A DNA stretch of 64,000 nucleotides from positions 203,967 to 267,966 of the forward strand of contig JAEWAQ010000012.1 in assembly GCA_023391635.1 (NCBI GenBank), in the 5' to 3' direction. Position 1 is the first letter of the stretch, and the number at the start of each line of letters is the position of its first letter. Both the position numbers and the translations under genes were made by a program. Origin of the DNA: Bacillota bacterium (lineage in GTDB: Bacteria > Bacillota > Bacilli > Paenibacillales > Paenibacillaceae). The notes under the pieces are model-generated. The model saw nothing but the letters and a program-made list of their open reading frames with translations. It was not told where the DNA came from and ran no database searches. This document shows positions 7,888-16,042 of this stretch, piece by piece.

Positions 7888-9660
7888 GTGAAACGATTGA
7901 CCTCCCTGTATATTCCGCTCCGAGTCAAGTTCATCGTTATCTTCGTGGCGCTGATTACGATTCCTTTCGGCATCAGCGAAGTTTTGACGTACCGCGAATA
8001 TATCGCGCAAGTCAAGGCGAACACGACGGTGAGCGTGCTGCAGACGACCGATCAGATCAAGCTGAACCTGGATCGGTTCATGAAAGATCTGGAACGGTTG
8101 TCCGTATTCCCCTTTTACGATCTGGAGGTTATGAATACCTTGTCCCAAGTCGCGGATAGCGGCGCGGGGCCTGCCTATATTCCGTCCAATACGCAACAGA
8201 AGATGAGCCTGTTTCTCTCGTCTCTGGAGTTCGACCGTCCGGAAATCCGGCGCATCGTGATGCTCGCGCCCGACGGGCGCGTGTTCAGCAGCCGGAGCAA
8301 CGTGGCCACGCAGTGGGTACGGGAATCCGAGCCCTGGATCGGCGAGGTCGAATCGACGGACGGCGAGCTGGTCATTCTGAAGCCGCATGTGCCGGGCTAC
8401 ACGCTGACGGACAAATCCGTGACCGTATCGGTGCTGCGCAAAATATTGGAGCCTTATACGGACAAGTATCTCGGCATCATCAAGATCGATCTGAGCGCCA
8501 AGGCGTTCAGCTCATTGATCACGCCGGCCTCCAATCTGTCGACTTCCCAACTGAGACTGTCGTTGTACGACCGGGAACGAAATTTATTGTATCCGCTTCC
8601 CTCGGGGAGCCGGGAGGCGAACGGCAGCAAACAGGATACGATGGAAGACAATTCGTTCATCCGGGTGTCGGTCGAATCCGATTATTCGGGCATCCAAGTC
8701 GTCGGCACGGTGCAAGCCGATCAGCTGCAGCAGGATGCTTACCGGCTGATCCGATTCACGCTGATCATCTCCGGAGCGGCGCTTCTTGTCGCGTATTTGC
8801 TGGCGCTGTTCATCGCCAATGGGCTCGTTAAGCCGATCCGCCATCTCCGCAGGAAGATGTGGCTCGTGCAGCAAGGAGCTTTTCACGAAAGGGTGGAAAG
8901 GATCACGAATGACGAAATCGGATTTTTGTCCAAAGGCTTCAATGTGATGGTCGCGGAAATCGGCCGTCTGGTCAAGGAAGTGTACGAGACCCGAATCCGC
9001 GAGCGGGAAGCCGAATTGTCGGCGCTGCAGAGCCAGATCAACCCGCACTTTCTGTACAATACGCTGGAATCGATGAATGCGATCGCACTGAAGTATAAGA
9101 TGCTGGAGCTGTCCGATCTGATCTGCCATCTAGGGAATTTGCTTCGGTATACAGTGTACAAGCAGGAGCTTCCGGTGAAGCTGCGGGATGAGCTTCACTT
9201 CGTCGAATCGTATCTCGAGATCGAGTCGCTTCGGCTGGGCGACAGGCTGGTGCTGCGCATCCAGGTCGATGCGTCGCTGGAAAAATGCCTTATTCCGAAA
9301 CTGATTTTGCAGCCGTTCGTCGAAAACGTGATCGAGCACGGGTATGATGCGGCGGATTCCCGCATCGAGTTGCATATCGCGGCTTCCCTGGACGGGGACG
9401 ATCTGGTCATTTGCATCGCGAATAACGGCAAGGGGATGAGCGATGAACAGCGGCAAATGCTTCAGGAGAATATGATGCGGGAGAATCACGCGGGGGAAAT
9501 AACCGGGTTCGCCGGGGAGCGGGTGAAGGGGGTAGCGCTGCGCAACGTATTTCAGCGTCTGCGGATCCGCTACGGAGAGCCATACGGCGTTACCATCCTG
9601 CCGAATGAAGGCACGGGGGCTGCTTTCCTGATCCGGCTTCCTTTCCAATGGGGGGAATGA
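7888..9660 (+). CDS. YesM-like sensor histidine kinase
   Basis: This 590-aa membrane kinase uses a GTG start at 7888, seven bases past the M14 stop. Two transmembrane segments (about residues 13-33 and 290-312) enclose a large Cache-like extracellular sensor. They are followed by HAMP, the His-kinase block LQSQINPHFLYNTLE (phospho-acceptor His near residue 388) and a HATPase domain with NNGKGMS. The family pairs with AraC-type YesN regulators, and the regulator gene begins 3 bp later. Co-location with a binding lipoprotein and a sugar permease suggests it senses the transported compound. Confidence 0.93.
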   Translation: MKRLTSLYIPLRVKFIVIFVALITIPFGISEVLTYREYIAQVKANTTVSVLQTTDQIKLNLDRFMKDLERLSVFPFYDLEVMNTLSQVADSGAGPAYIPSNTQQKMSLFLSSLEFDRPEIRRIVMLAPDGRVFSSRSNVATQWVRESEPWIGEVESTDGELVILKPHVPGYTLTDKSVTVSVLRKILEPYTDKYLGIIKIDLSAKAFSSLITPASNLSTSQLRLSLYDRERNLLYPLPSGSREANGSKQDTMEDNSFIRVSVESDYSGIQVVGTVQADQLQQDAYRLIRFTLIISGAALLVAYLLALFIANGLVKPIRHLRRKMWLVQQGAFHERVERITNDEIGFLSKGFNVMVAEIGRLVKEVYETRIREREAELSALQSQINPHFLYNTLESMNAIALKYKMLELSDLICHLGNLLRYTVYKQELPVKLRDELHFVESYLEIESLRLGDRLVLRIQVDASLEKCLIPKLILQPFVENVIEHGYDAADSRIELHIAASLDGDDLVICIANNGKGMSDEQRQMLQENMMRENHAGEITGFAGERVKGVALRNVFQRLRIRYGEPYGVTILPNEGTGAAFLIRLPFQWGE

Positions 9661-9663
9661 ATC

Positions 9664-10425
9664 ATGCTGAAAGTGATCGTGGCAGAGGATGAATGGAAGA
9701 TCCGGCAAGGAATCTGCGATTTCGTCGAACAAGTGGTCGGCGGCTTCAAAGTCATCGGGCAAGCGACTAACGGCTATGAAGTGCTTGAGCTGATGCGGGG
9801 AGAGGCCCCGGACTTGCTGATTACGGATATTCGCATGAATGAGATGAACGGGCTGGAGCTGATCAAACGGCTTCATCAACGGTCAGAGCAGATGAAGATA
9901 TTAATCATCTCGGCGTATAACGAATTCGAATACGCGCAAATGGCGCTTCGCTACGGGGCGGCGGACTATATGCTCAAGCCGATCGATCGCATCCAGTTCA
10001 CCCAGTTCCTTAGCAAAATGAAGCACGATTTGGACGCGCAAGCCGACTCTGGAGATTCGGAGCAGGGCCAGAACGAGAGGCGCGAGATTCGCAGAGTCAA
10101 GGAATGGATCCACGCCAACCTGCGGGGAGAGATTACCTTGCAGAAGGTCGCCGAAGAAGTGTACATGAGCCCGAAGTATTTATCCGTCTTCTTTAAATCC
10201 GAAACGGGCGTTCATTTCTCCGATTACGTGGAACAATGCCGGATCGCCAAGGCGAAGAAGCTTCTGCAAGAGACGCGGCTGAAAATATACGAGATCGCCG
10301 AGCTGTGCGGATATGCAAGCCCGAAGCATTTCATGGTCATCTTTAAGCAGGTGGCGGGATGTACGCCGACGGAGTTTCGGGAGCTGCCCGCCGCGACAGT
10401 CGACTGCGGAGATGAAGGACGATGA
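9664..10425 (+). CDS. Short AraC-type (YesN-like) response regulator
   Basis: This 253-aa regulator has an N-terminal receiver domain (VAEDEWKIRQG acidic pocket, phospho-acceptor Asp in LLITDIRMNEMNG, the YMLKPID lysine) joined by a short linker to a C-terminal AraC DNA-binding domain (LQKVAEEVYMSPKYLSVFFK, then IAELCGYASPKHFMVIFK). Typical YesN proteins are near 500 aa; this one lacks the central region and is a minimal receiver-HTH version. It starts 3 bp after the kinase gene and overlaps the next lipoprotein gene by 4 bp. It probably activates the cluster. Confidence 0.93.
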   Translation: MLKVIVAEDEWKIRQGICDFVEQVVGGFKVIGQATNGYEVLELMRGEAPDLLITDIRMNEMNGLELIKRLHQRSEQMKILIISAYNEFEYAQMALRYGAADYMLKPIDRIQFTQFLSKMKHDLDAQADSGDSEQGQNERREIRRVKEWIHANLRGEITLQKVAEEVYMSPKYLSVFFKSETGVHFSDYVEQCRIAKAKKLLQETRLKIYEIAELCGYASPKHFMVIFKQVAGCTPTEFRELPAATVDCGDEGR

Positions 10426-11726
10426 GGAAGCGGAGCCGCGCAGTCGGCAGAAGCCTCATGCTTCTGCTCGTGTTGTCTATCGTCGCATCGGCATGTACGG
10501 GCTTCGGGTCCGAGCCGCGGCTGCCGGTCGTGTCACCGGCGTTGAAGCCCATTACATTGAAGTTCAGCGTCTGGGGCAGCGAGGAGCGGGCGGAGATGTA
10601 TCAGGCCATGGCGGCCGAATTCCGGGAGTCGCATCCGAACGTCGACGTCGATGTGCTGTACATTCCGTTCAACGACTATCAGCAGAAGCTGTCGATTATG
10701 ATCGCTTCCAAGACGGCGCCTGACCTGGGCTGGATCGCCGAGCGGATGATCCCCCAGTTTATGACCGCGGGACAATTGATCGATATATCGGAGCTGAAGA
10801 CGGACCCGGGGTACAACTTCAAAGACTTTTATCCTTCGGCGATGGAGATTTTCAGCGAGGACGGCCGCATTTACGGCATTCCGTTCTCCACGCCGCCGAC
10901 GATTATGTTCTATAACAAGACGCTATTTCGGGCCAAGGGCGTACAGACGCCGATAGAGCTGTACGAGCAAGGCGACTGGACGTACGAACGGCTGATCCAG
11001 ACGGCGCAGGCGTTGACCGATCCGGCTGAAGGCGTCTACGGCGTGAAGCTAGTCTCCGACCTGAAGGAATGGACCGGAGCGACGATGTCCCTGTTCCGGG
11101 CGTACGGGGCCGAGATGTTCGATGACGGCGGCAGCCGCTTTACGTTGAACTCCCCCGGCGGACGCGAGGCGATGCAGCTGTTCAGCGATCTGTTGTTCAA
11201 GTACAAGGTGCATCCCAAAGCCGGAGATCAGACGACGTTTGAATCCGGCAAGTTGGGCATGTACCAGTTCCCTTACAGTTATGTGGAAACAGCGAGGCGG
11301 ATCACCGATTTCGAATGGGACATCGCTCCTCTGCCCGCTGGCCCGAGCGGCGCCATCAGCGCGATGGGCATTGCCGGCTATTCCGTCTTCAAGGGGACGA
11401 AGCATCCGAAGGAAGCGTTGGAATTTCTGAAGTTCATCAGCCAGCCGAACAACATGGAGATCACCTCGGGGGTTTACGTGCCTTCGCGTCAATCCGTGCT
11501 GGAGTCGGACGCGTTCATGAACTCGCATCGCGTTCCGTCGCGGGAGAGCATCCAACTCGCCGTGATCGATCAGATGAAGACGGCTCGCCTGAATCCGTCG
11601 CACGAAAACTGGCAGAGGATCGACACGGAGATGCGGGTTCTGTTTGATCTGTTATACACGCAGAGCAAGCCGGTAAACGGCATCTTGGACGAGATGGAGG
11701 AAACCATAGCCCCCTTATTGAAGTAG
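10422..11726 (+). CDS. Second sugar-binding lipoprotein, paralogue of the first
   Basis: This 434-aa extracellular lipoprotein has a hydrophobic signal with lipobox VASAC near residue 25. It aligns end to end with the 3622-4986 protein; shared blocks include YIPFNDYQQKLSIMIAS, YGIPFSTPP, FYNKTLF and FEWDIAPLP. The ATG overlaps the regulator's stop (ATGA), so it is co-translated with the kinase/regulator pair and not with the permeases. It may present ligand to the kinase as an accessory sensor, as in XylFII-LytS-type systems, or be a second transport receptor with another ligand range. Both ideas are inference. Confidence 0.9.
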   Translation: MRKRSRAVGRSLMLLLVLSIVASACTGFGSEPRLPVVSPALKPITLKFSVWGSEERAEMYQAMAAEFRESHPNVDVDVLYIPFNDYQQKLSIMIASKTAPDLGWIAERMIPQFMTAGQLIDISELKTDPGYNFKDFYPSAMEIFSEDGRIYGIPFSTPPTIMFYNKTLFRAKGVQTPIELYEQGDWTYERLIQTAQALTDPAEGVYGVKLVSDLKEWTGATMSLFRAYGAEMFDDGGSRFTLNSPGGREAMQLFSDLLFKYKVHPKAGDQTTFESGKLGMYQFPYSYVETARRITDFEWDIAPLPAGPSGAISAMGIAGYSVFKGTKHPKEALEFLKFISQPNNMEITSGVYVPSRQSVLESDAFMNSHRVPSRESIQLAVIDQMKTARLNPSHENWQRIDTEMRVLFDLLYTQSKPVNGILDEMEETIAPLLK

Positions 11727-11742
11727 ACGGAAGAGACTCTCC

Positions 11743-11777
11743 TGATCTTCCTCACGGTTGAATACGATTAAACGATG
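11743..11777. repeat. 35-bp direct repeat, right copy
   Basis: This is the partner of the repeat at 2962-2996 (31 of 35 positions identical, last 22 identical). It begins 17 bp after the stop of the second lipoprotein gene and ends exactly at the ATG where the truncated SDR copy starts, so it marks a junction. Confidence 0.75.
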
Positions 11778-12083
11778 TCCAAATTCGGGATTGGATACAT
11801 CCATACCTCTCTCATAGATCGATTGCGCACTTACAATGCCAACGCCAAGGATGTCATCGCCACCATCCCGGTGGCCATGGTGAAGCCTGACGATGCGGCG
11901 CGGCTTGTATTGCAAGGCGTCGAGAAGAACCGCGCCATCATCAAATTCCCGTCGTATGTCGGTTTGCTTACGTTCTTGTACCGGTTCGTGCCGAACCTGT
12001 TTGCAAGACAATCGCTGAAGACGATCCGGGATTTCCGTAAGATCCGTAAAGAAGGGAATGGATTGTCTCAGAAGGGCCAATGA
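11775..12083 (+). pseudogene. Truncated, internally deleted SDR gene copy
   Basis: This frame reads MSKFGI and then jumps to GYIHTSLIDRLRTYNA, continuing to FRKIRKEGNGL. It is nearly identical (roughly 95% in DNA) to the C-terminal third of the full short-chain dehydrogenase at 26336-27169, but the first ~160 residues are missing and about 24 more (the VGLSETMRLEGLDLG region) are deleted in frame. The Rossmann motif and the catalytic Tyr are absent, so it cannot be an active enzyme. The start codon is an internal Met of the parent gene with no visible ribosome-binding site. The 3' end differs from the parent. Confidence 0.88.
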
Positions 12084-12153
12084 ATGATGCTTGTGCTCGG
12101 AGAACGTTCTTGTTCTGATAGGCCGCGGACAGGTGCATTAGGCAATTTTCGAT

Positions 12154-12182
12154 TTAACAAACCAACGGTCGGTATATATAAT
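12154..12182 (+). promoter_or_regulatory. Promoter with TetR-type operator in the spacer
   Basis: TTAACA (12154-12159) and TATAAT (12177-12182) are spaced by exactly 17 bp. Inside the spacer, 12161-12173 reads ACCAACGGTCGGT, an imperfect palindrome with 5 of 6 half-site positions matching. Binding there would block RNA polymerase, so the downstream TetR gene is likely autoregulated. The operator role is inferred from position and symmetry. Confidence 0.65.
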
Positions 12183-12219
12183 AAAATCATATACTTGATC
12201 GCGATAAGGGGGGATGACC

Positions 12220-12843
12220 TTGAAACAAGAGGAACGCAGGCAACAGACGATACAACGGCTGATGGACACAACCAAGGCTTTAATCATGGAGAAGGGATGC
12301 CACTCCATCACGATGCAGGATATTATGAGCAGGTCCGGCATGTCCAAGGGCGCAATCTTTCATTACGTAAAGAGCAAGAATGAGATTTTCGTCTGGGTGC
12401 TGCAGGAGCGACTTGAAGAAACAAACGAAAGTTTCATGAACGAAGTGGAACACGGTCGCCAAAATTTTGAGGATCCGATGCGGAGAGTCCAGGAGAGCAT
12501 CCTCGCTTACGAGAATCCGCAGGATGTTACGAACAAAGTTCTGTTGTATTTGCTTGGAAAAGAAGAAGATCCCATGGTCGCGGAAGCATTGAAGCAGTAT
12601 TACGACCGGTCTGTACATCTATCCAAGCGGTGGATTGAAACAGGCCAGAAGTACGGCGTCATTCCTGAGAACGTGGATGCGGAAAAAACAGGAGACATGT
12701 TCACGCTCATGACGTTCGGATTAAGAATCCGCTCAAGTATTCCACAGGCACGGACAGTATTCAAAGCCCAGGATTTAGGGGAGTTTATAAGCGATCTATT
12801 GAATCCAGGCCGCGAACGGGAAAAGAAAGGATGGGACAAATGA
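12220..12843 (+). CDS. TetR/AcrR family transcriptional regulator
   Basis: This protein of about 207 aa has a clear N-terminal helix-turn-helix (MDTTKALIMEKGCHSITM, MSRSGMSKGAIFHYVKSKNE) and a helical C-terminal ligand domain. The AAGGGGGG site abuts the ATG at 12214, so I prefer the in-frame TTG at 12220, 6 bp from the site; the ATG would add two residues. The stop overlaps the next gene's ATG. A good promoter with a palindromic operator lies 40-65 bp upstream. It probably represses itself and the membrane protein that follows. The ligand is unknown. Confidence 0.88.
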   Translation: MKQEERRQQTIQRLMDTTKALIMEKGCHSITMQDIMSRSGMSKGAIFHYVKSKNEIFVWVLQERLEETNESFMNEVEHGRQNFEDPMRRVQESILAYENPQDVTNKVLLYLLGKEEDPMVAEALKQYYDRSVHLSKRWIETGQKYGVIPENVDAEKTGDMFTLMTFGLRIRSSIPQARTVFKAQDLGEFISDLLNPGREREKKGWDK

Positions 12844-13301
12844 GTTTATGGTTAGTGTTGCATTTGGTCGGCGTTTTGTTGATGGTTGGCAATGTCGTTA
12901 CGGCGGCATTTTGGAAAATTCGGGCCGATCTGACCGGGAATCCTGTTGTCATCCATCATACGGTCAGGAATGTCATGATCGCAGACTACTTCTTTACGAT
13001 TCCCGGGCTCGTCCTGATCATCGTTTCAGGCGGCATGATGGTTGGAAGATCCGGCGCCTCATTTTCGGGACTTAATTGGCTAACCTTATCGTTAATCCTG
13101 CTGGCGGGTACCGGTATCATCTGGCTTGCCATCCTCGTTCCGATGCAGCTCAGAATGATCCGATTCAGTGCCGCGTGCGTGGAGAAGGGGGCTATCTCCG
13201 CGGAATATCGCCGCGCTTCTCGTCAATGGGCCATCTTCGGCGTTGCCGCTACGCTGCTGCCGATCGTCATTTTGTACCTGATGGTGATGAAAGGATTCTG
13301 A
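12840..13301 (+). CDS. DUF2269-like integral membrane protein
   Basis: This 153-aa protein has four hydrophobic segments (starting SLWLVLHLVGVLLMVGNVV) and resembles the DUF2269 family of predicted membrane proteins of unknown function. The ATG at 12840 overlaps the TetR stop as ATGA, with GAAAGG 9 bp upstream; an ATG at 12831 is too close to that site. Co-translation with the TetR regulator suggests it is the main regulated target. No catalytic residues are evident. The family call is by pattern. Confidence 0.75.
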   Translation: MSLWLVLHLVGVLLMVGNVVTAAFWKIRADLTGNPVVIHHTVRNVMIADYFFTIPGLVLIIVSGGMMVGRSGASFSGLNWLTLSLILLAGTGIIWLAILVPMQLRMIRFSAACVEKGAISAEYRRASRQWAIFGVAATLLPIVILYLMVMKGF

Positions 13302-13474
13302 GTCTGAGGTGTTACTTTGGAGCCGCGCTTCGGGCCGGCGTTGCGGGGCTGCTGGCGAAACTGACTAATATTTTTGATAAAAAAGTACAGTCGATTCCAG
13401 ATGAAATTTGTTAAGCTGAGTTTAGCGACAGGAAATACTCCGAACAACATCTTCGGTCTTGGAAGGGGGCTAGT

Positions 13475-14842
13475 ATGGAGACATCCGGAATCGTCCAGCG
13501 GGCGATCGACTATATAGAGGAACATCTTTATGAACCTCTTTCGTTGGAAGACATCGCAGAGGCGGCCGCGATGTCGGTTCCCAATCTGTATCGCTTGTTT
13601 TATGCGATGACGGGCCACCCCATCAAAGAGTATGTACGCAAACGCCGGATTAGCGAAGCAGCCTGTCTATTGCGTAATACTGATCATGCAACCATCGATA
13701 TTGGAATTGGTTGCGGATTTCAATCGTACCGAACATTCATTAACACATTTAAGCGAAGCACGGGACTGACTCCGGGTCAGTATCGACAAGCGGGATTCAT
13801 TTTCAGTTTTGAGCAGATCAACCTGCATGAACGAGTGACATACCTTGAAGAAAGGGAGGTGTTCGATCGTTTCCCGGACGTAAAGGTTATCCGACTGGCT
13901 CCTCAGAAAGGAATAGGTTTTCTTTATGCCGCCGAACGGGAGGAGGGCATTGAAGATGAAGCTCTTAGCCGATTCCATGCCTTCTTGGAACAGAGAGGAC
14001 TCGACATGAGCCAACTGAGGCTATTCGGGTGGAATGTTGATAGGAAAGGAAGTCAACAACCATACGGCTACCAACTGGCGGCTGTCGGCGAGATCGTGAC
14101 AACCTGCGTAGAAGACATACACCTTATTGAACTGCCTGGAGGTCATTACGCGGTGACACATGCTCCGGCTGGGTCTGGCCGTACGATCATTGACGCTTGG
14201 AATCGTCTGGTCTCCGATTGGCTTCCGCGGAGCACGTTCCAGCTCGGAGAGCTTCATTTTCTTGAAGAATATCAACAATTCAGCAAACAGGTTGCTCGCT
14301 TGAAGCTCTACCTCCCTGTCGAGCGCCGTTATGAGACAGAGACCATTGAAGTCATGGAGCGTTCGACAGTGAAGGTCGTTTCCTTTCGAGAAGAGGGCAA
14401 GGATTGCGTGATACGGGCAGATGAGGCTTCCGTCCAATGGTTAAGGATGAATGGGTTTATCGGGGATAATCGCATCAATCTTTTCATGAGTTGCAGTTTT
14501 CCGGCAGATGAAAGAATCACATATGAAGTACATATTGCACCGCCGGATGAATTTGTCCCGTCACAGGAGGATTTGCATCGGATGAATCGGTTGGAAGGCG
14601 GATTGTACGCCTGTATCACCACAAGAGCTTATGGCTCAATGTCAGGTGTGCTTGAACGGATCTATCGCTGGCTTCATACAACAACGGACTATGAACCGGA
14701 TGGCAAACGCTCGTGGTATTCGTACTACGTACCTTATACAGGGAATAAACCAGGCGAGGGAAGGGATTTTGAGCGATCAGTTTATGTAGAGTGCTGCGTA
14801 CCTGTTATTTTACGAGGAAGATCTCTGCATCTGAAAGGATGA
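13475..14842 (+). CDS. AraC-family regulator with GyrI-like effector domains
   Basis: This 455-aa regulator has an N-terminal AraC DNA-binding domain (residues 1-105: LSLEDIAEAAAMSVPNLYRLF and IDIGIGCGFQSYRTFINTFK, the reverse of the usual C-terminal position). The C-terminal ~300 residues look like two GyrI-like/effector-binding folds (around 130-280 and 285-450, the second with ECCVPV at its end), which in SoxS/BmrR relatives bind small hydrophobic drugs. GGAAGGGGG precedes the ATG. It is followed by a VOC gene, a plausible drug-response pairing. Confidence 0.88.
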   Translation: METSGIVQRAIDYIEEHLYEPLSLEDIAEAAAMSVPNLYRLFYAMTGHPIKEYVRKRRISEAACLLRNTDHATIDIGIGCGFQSYRTFINTFKRSTGLTPGQYRQAGFIFSFEQINLHERVTYLEEREVFDRFPDVKVIRLAPQKGIGFLYAAEREEGIEDEALSRFHAFLEQRGLDMSQLRLFGWNVDRKGSQQPYGYQLAAVGEIVTTCVEDIHLIELPGGHYAVTHAPAGSGRTIIDAWNRLVSDWLPRSTFQLGELHFLEEYQQFSKQVARLKLYLPVERRYETETIEVMERSTVKVVSFREEGKDCVIRADEASVQWLRMNGFIGDNRINLFMSCSFPADERITYEVHIAPPDEFVPSQEDLHRMNRLEGGLYACITTRAYGSMSGVLERIYRWLHTTTDYEPDGKRSWYSYYVPYTGNKPGEGRDFERSVYVECCVPVILRGRSLHLKG

Positions 14843-14951
14843 ATGATAAATGGGTCAACGTGCGAAAAATGCAGATGGTTACAAGCCCGTGCTTTTTCCA
14901 GCAGCATTAAAAATGCTTAGAAACGTAAATGAGCAAAGGGAGGAAATGGAT

Positions 14952-15416
14952 ATGCCAGAATATGAGGAAACCAAAGTGGAACAAGTGCTGGAAGACATTA
15001 CCGGTATGACTTGTATTTACGTACCAGTCAATGATGTTTACGAGTCCATCAAATGGTACCAGAAGAATTTGGGGTACCAACCTTCCAACAACGAACTTGT
15101 TGAGCCTGGAATGGTGACGGCGATTTTGAATTTTCCCGATCGGAATGGAAATCTTCCCTCACCTGGTTTAAGGCAAGTTGTACCCGCGTTGTTCCTTCAC
15201 AAATCGGACGAAGAAGGCGGCAGATTACGGTTTTCATGGTCATTGGACAGCGGCAAACCCCATGCAATGGCATGTTTTATTACACCACGGATCGAGGAGT
15301 TATATAACCGTTTCAGGGAAAACGGAGTGAATATTTTAGGAGAACGGGTGACAAGCGGACCCAACATAACGTTCGCCGATCCTGATGGTAACGTATGGGA
15401 AGTTTGGCAGCCATAA
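14952..15416 (+). CDS. VOC-family (glyoxalase/bleomycin-resistance-like) protein
   Basis: This 154-aa protein has vicinal-oxygen-chelate features: an N-terminal beta-alpha-beta unit starting ITGMTCIYVPVNDVYESIKWYQKNLGY and a C-terminal FADPDGNVWEVWQP, where the last Glu is the usual metal ligand. AGGGAGG lies 8 bp before the ATG at 14952. The frame is also open from an ATG at 14850, 8 bp after the AraC stop and with AAAGGA before it, so a 188-aa form cannot be excluded. It may be a metal-dependent enzyme or a drug-sequestering protein. Linkage to the AraC-GyrI regulator is the only functional hint. Confidence 0.85.
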   Translation: MPEYEETKVEQVLEDITGMTCIYVPVNDVYESIKWYQKNLGYQPSNNELVEPGMVTAILNFPDRNGNLPSPGLRQVVPALFLHKSDEEGGRLRFSWSLDSGKPHAMACFITPRIEELYNRFRENGVNILGERVTSGPNITFADPDGNVWEVWQP

Positions 15417-15612
15417 TCGGGAAACGAAGTTGAACAAAGAGAGAACAAGTAAGGGCCATAACGATTGTTGGAATTTGTAGAAATATGGATGACAGAATAT
15501 GTGTATAGAGGTATTATTACATTGAGTTTATATACAAAACAATGGGAAGTAATGGTGAAAGAGCGAGAGAGGCTGACTACTCCCATAATGGATCGATTGC
15601 CATGATAAGCAA

Positions 15613-15642
15613 AGCGAGCTTGCTCCCCAAAGGCGGCTCGCT
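15613..15642 (+). terminator. Hairpin terminator downstream of the VOC gene
   Basis: AGCGAGC (15613-15619) and GCTCGCT (15636-15642) form a 7-bp stem, followed by ATTTATAA. It lies 200 bp after the VOC stop and just before the small lipoprotein gene. The T-run is poor, so termination is likely but not certain. Confidence 0.5.
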
Positions 15643-15664
15643 ATTTATAAAGGGGCATAAGAAC

Positions 15665-15922
15665 ATGAAAAAGTTAGTTCTTATTGGTATTGTACTTTTT
15701 CTAACTGTAAGTGTGTCTGCTTGCTCTAGTGTTTCCAAAGATGAATATCAAAAGGCTTTGGATGACAATGCCAAACTTAAAAGATTAACAAAAGTCAGAG
15801 TGCTAGAAGAGGATAATGTTATCTTGTATGGGGTGTCAGAAGGTCTTTATACATATAAGTCAACCATGGGCGGGAATATCACGATACCTTTGATAAACGT
15901 TGAAAGAATTGATATAAAATAG
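15665..15922 (+). CDS. Small lipoprotein of unknown function
   Basis: This 85-aa protein has a textbook lipoprotein signal (MKKL, hydrophobic core, lipobox VSAC with Cys20) and a short mature domain of about 65 residues rich in charged residues (KDEYQKALDDNAKLKRLTKV, then a beta-rich part ending VERIDIK). I do not recognise the family. The base composition is distinctly more AT-rich than the flanking genes. The start is chosen because the signal peptide begins there; the longer frame from 15542 runs through the hairpin. The ribosome-binding site (AAAGGGG) is weak and somewhat distant. Confidence 0.75.
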   Translation: MKKLVLIGIVLFLTVSVSACSSVSKDEYQKALDDNAKLKRLTKVRVLEEDNVILYGVSEGLYTYKSTMGGNITIPLINVERIDIK

Positions 15923-16042
15923 CTCACAACTCATATTGCCGATGTATTTGCCCTCTCCGGCCTAGACAAGAGAGGACAGGAAATCGAATACGAACCAATT
16001 GTTTCCGCTCGCTTCCATTCACAGAAGTTGAGCGGTAATTTT

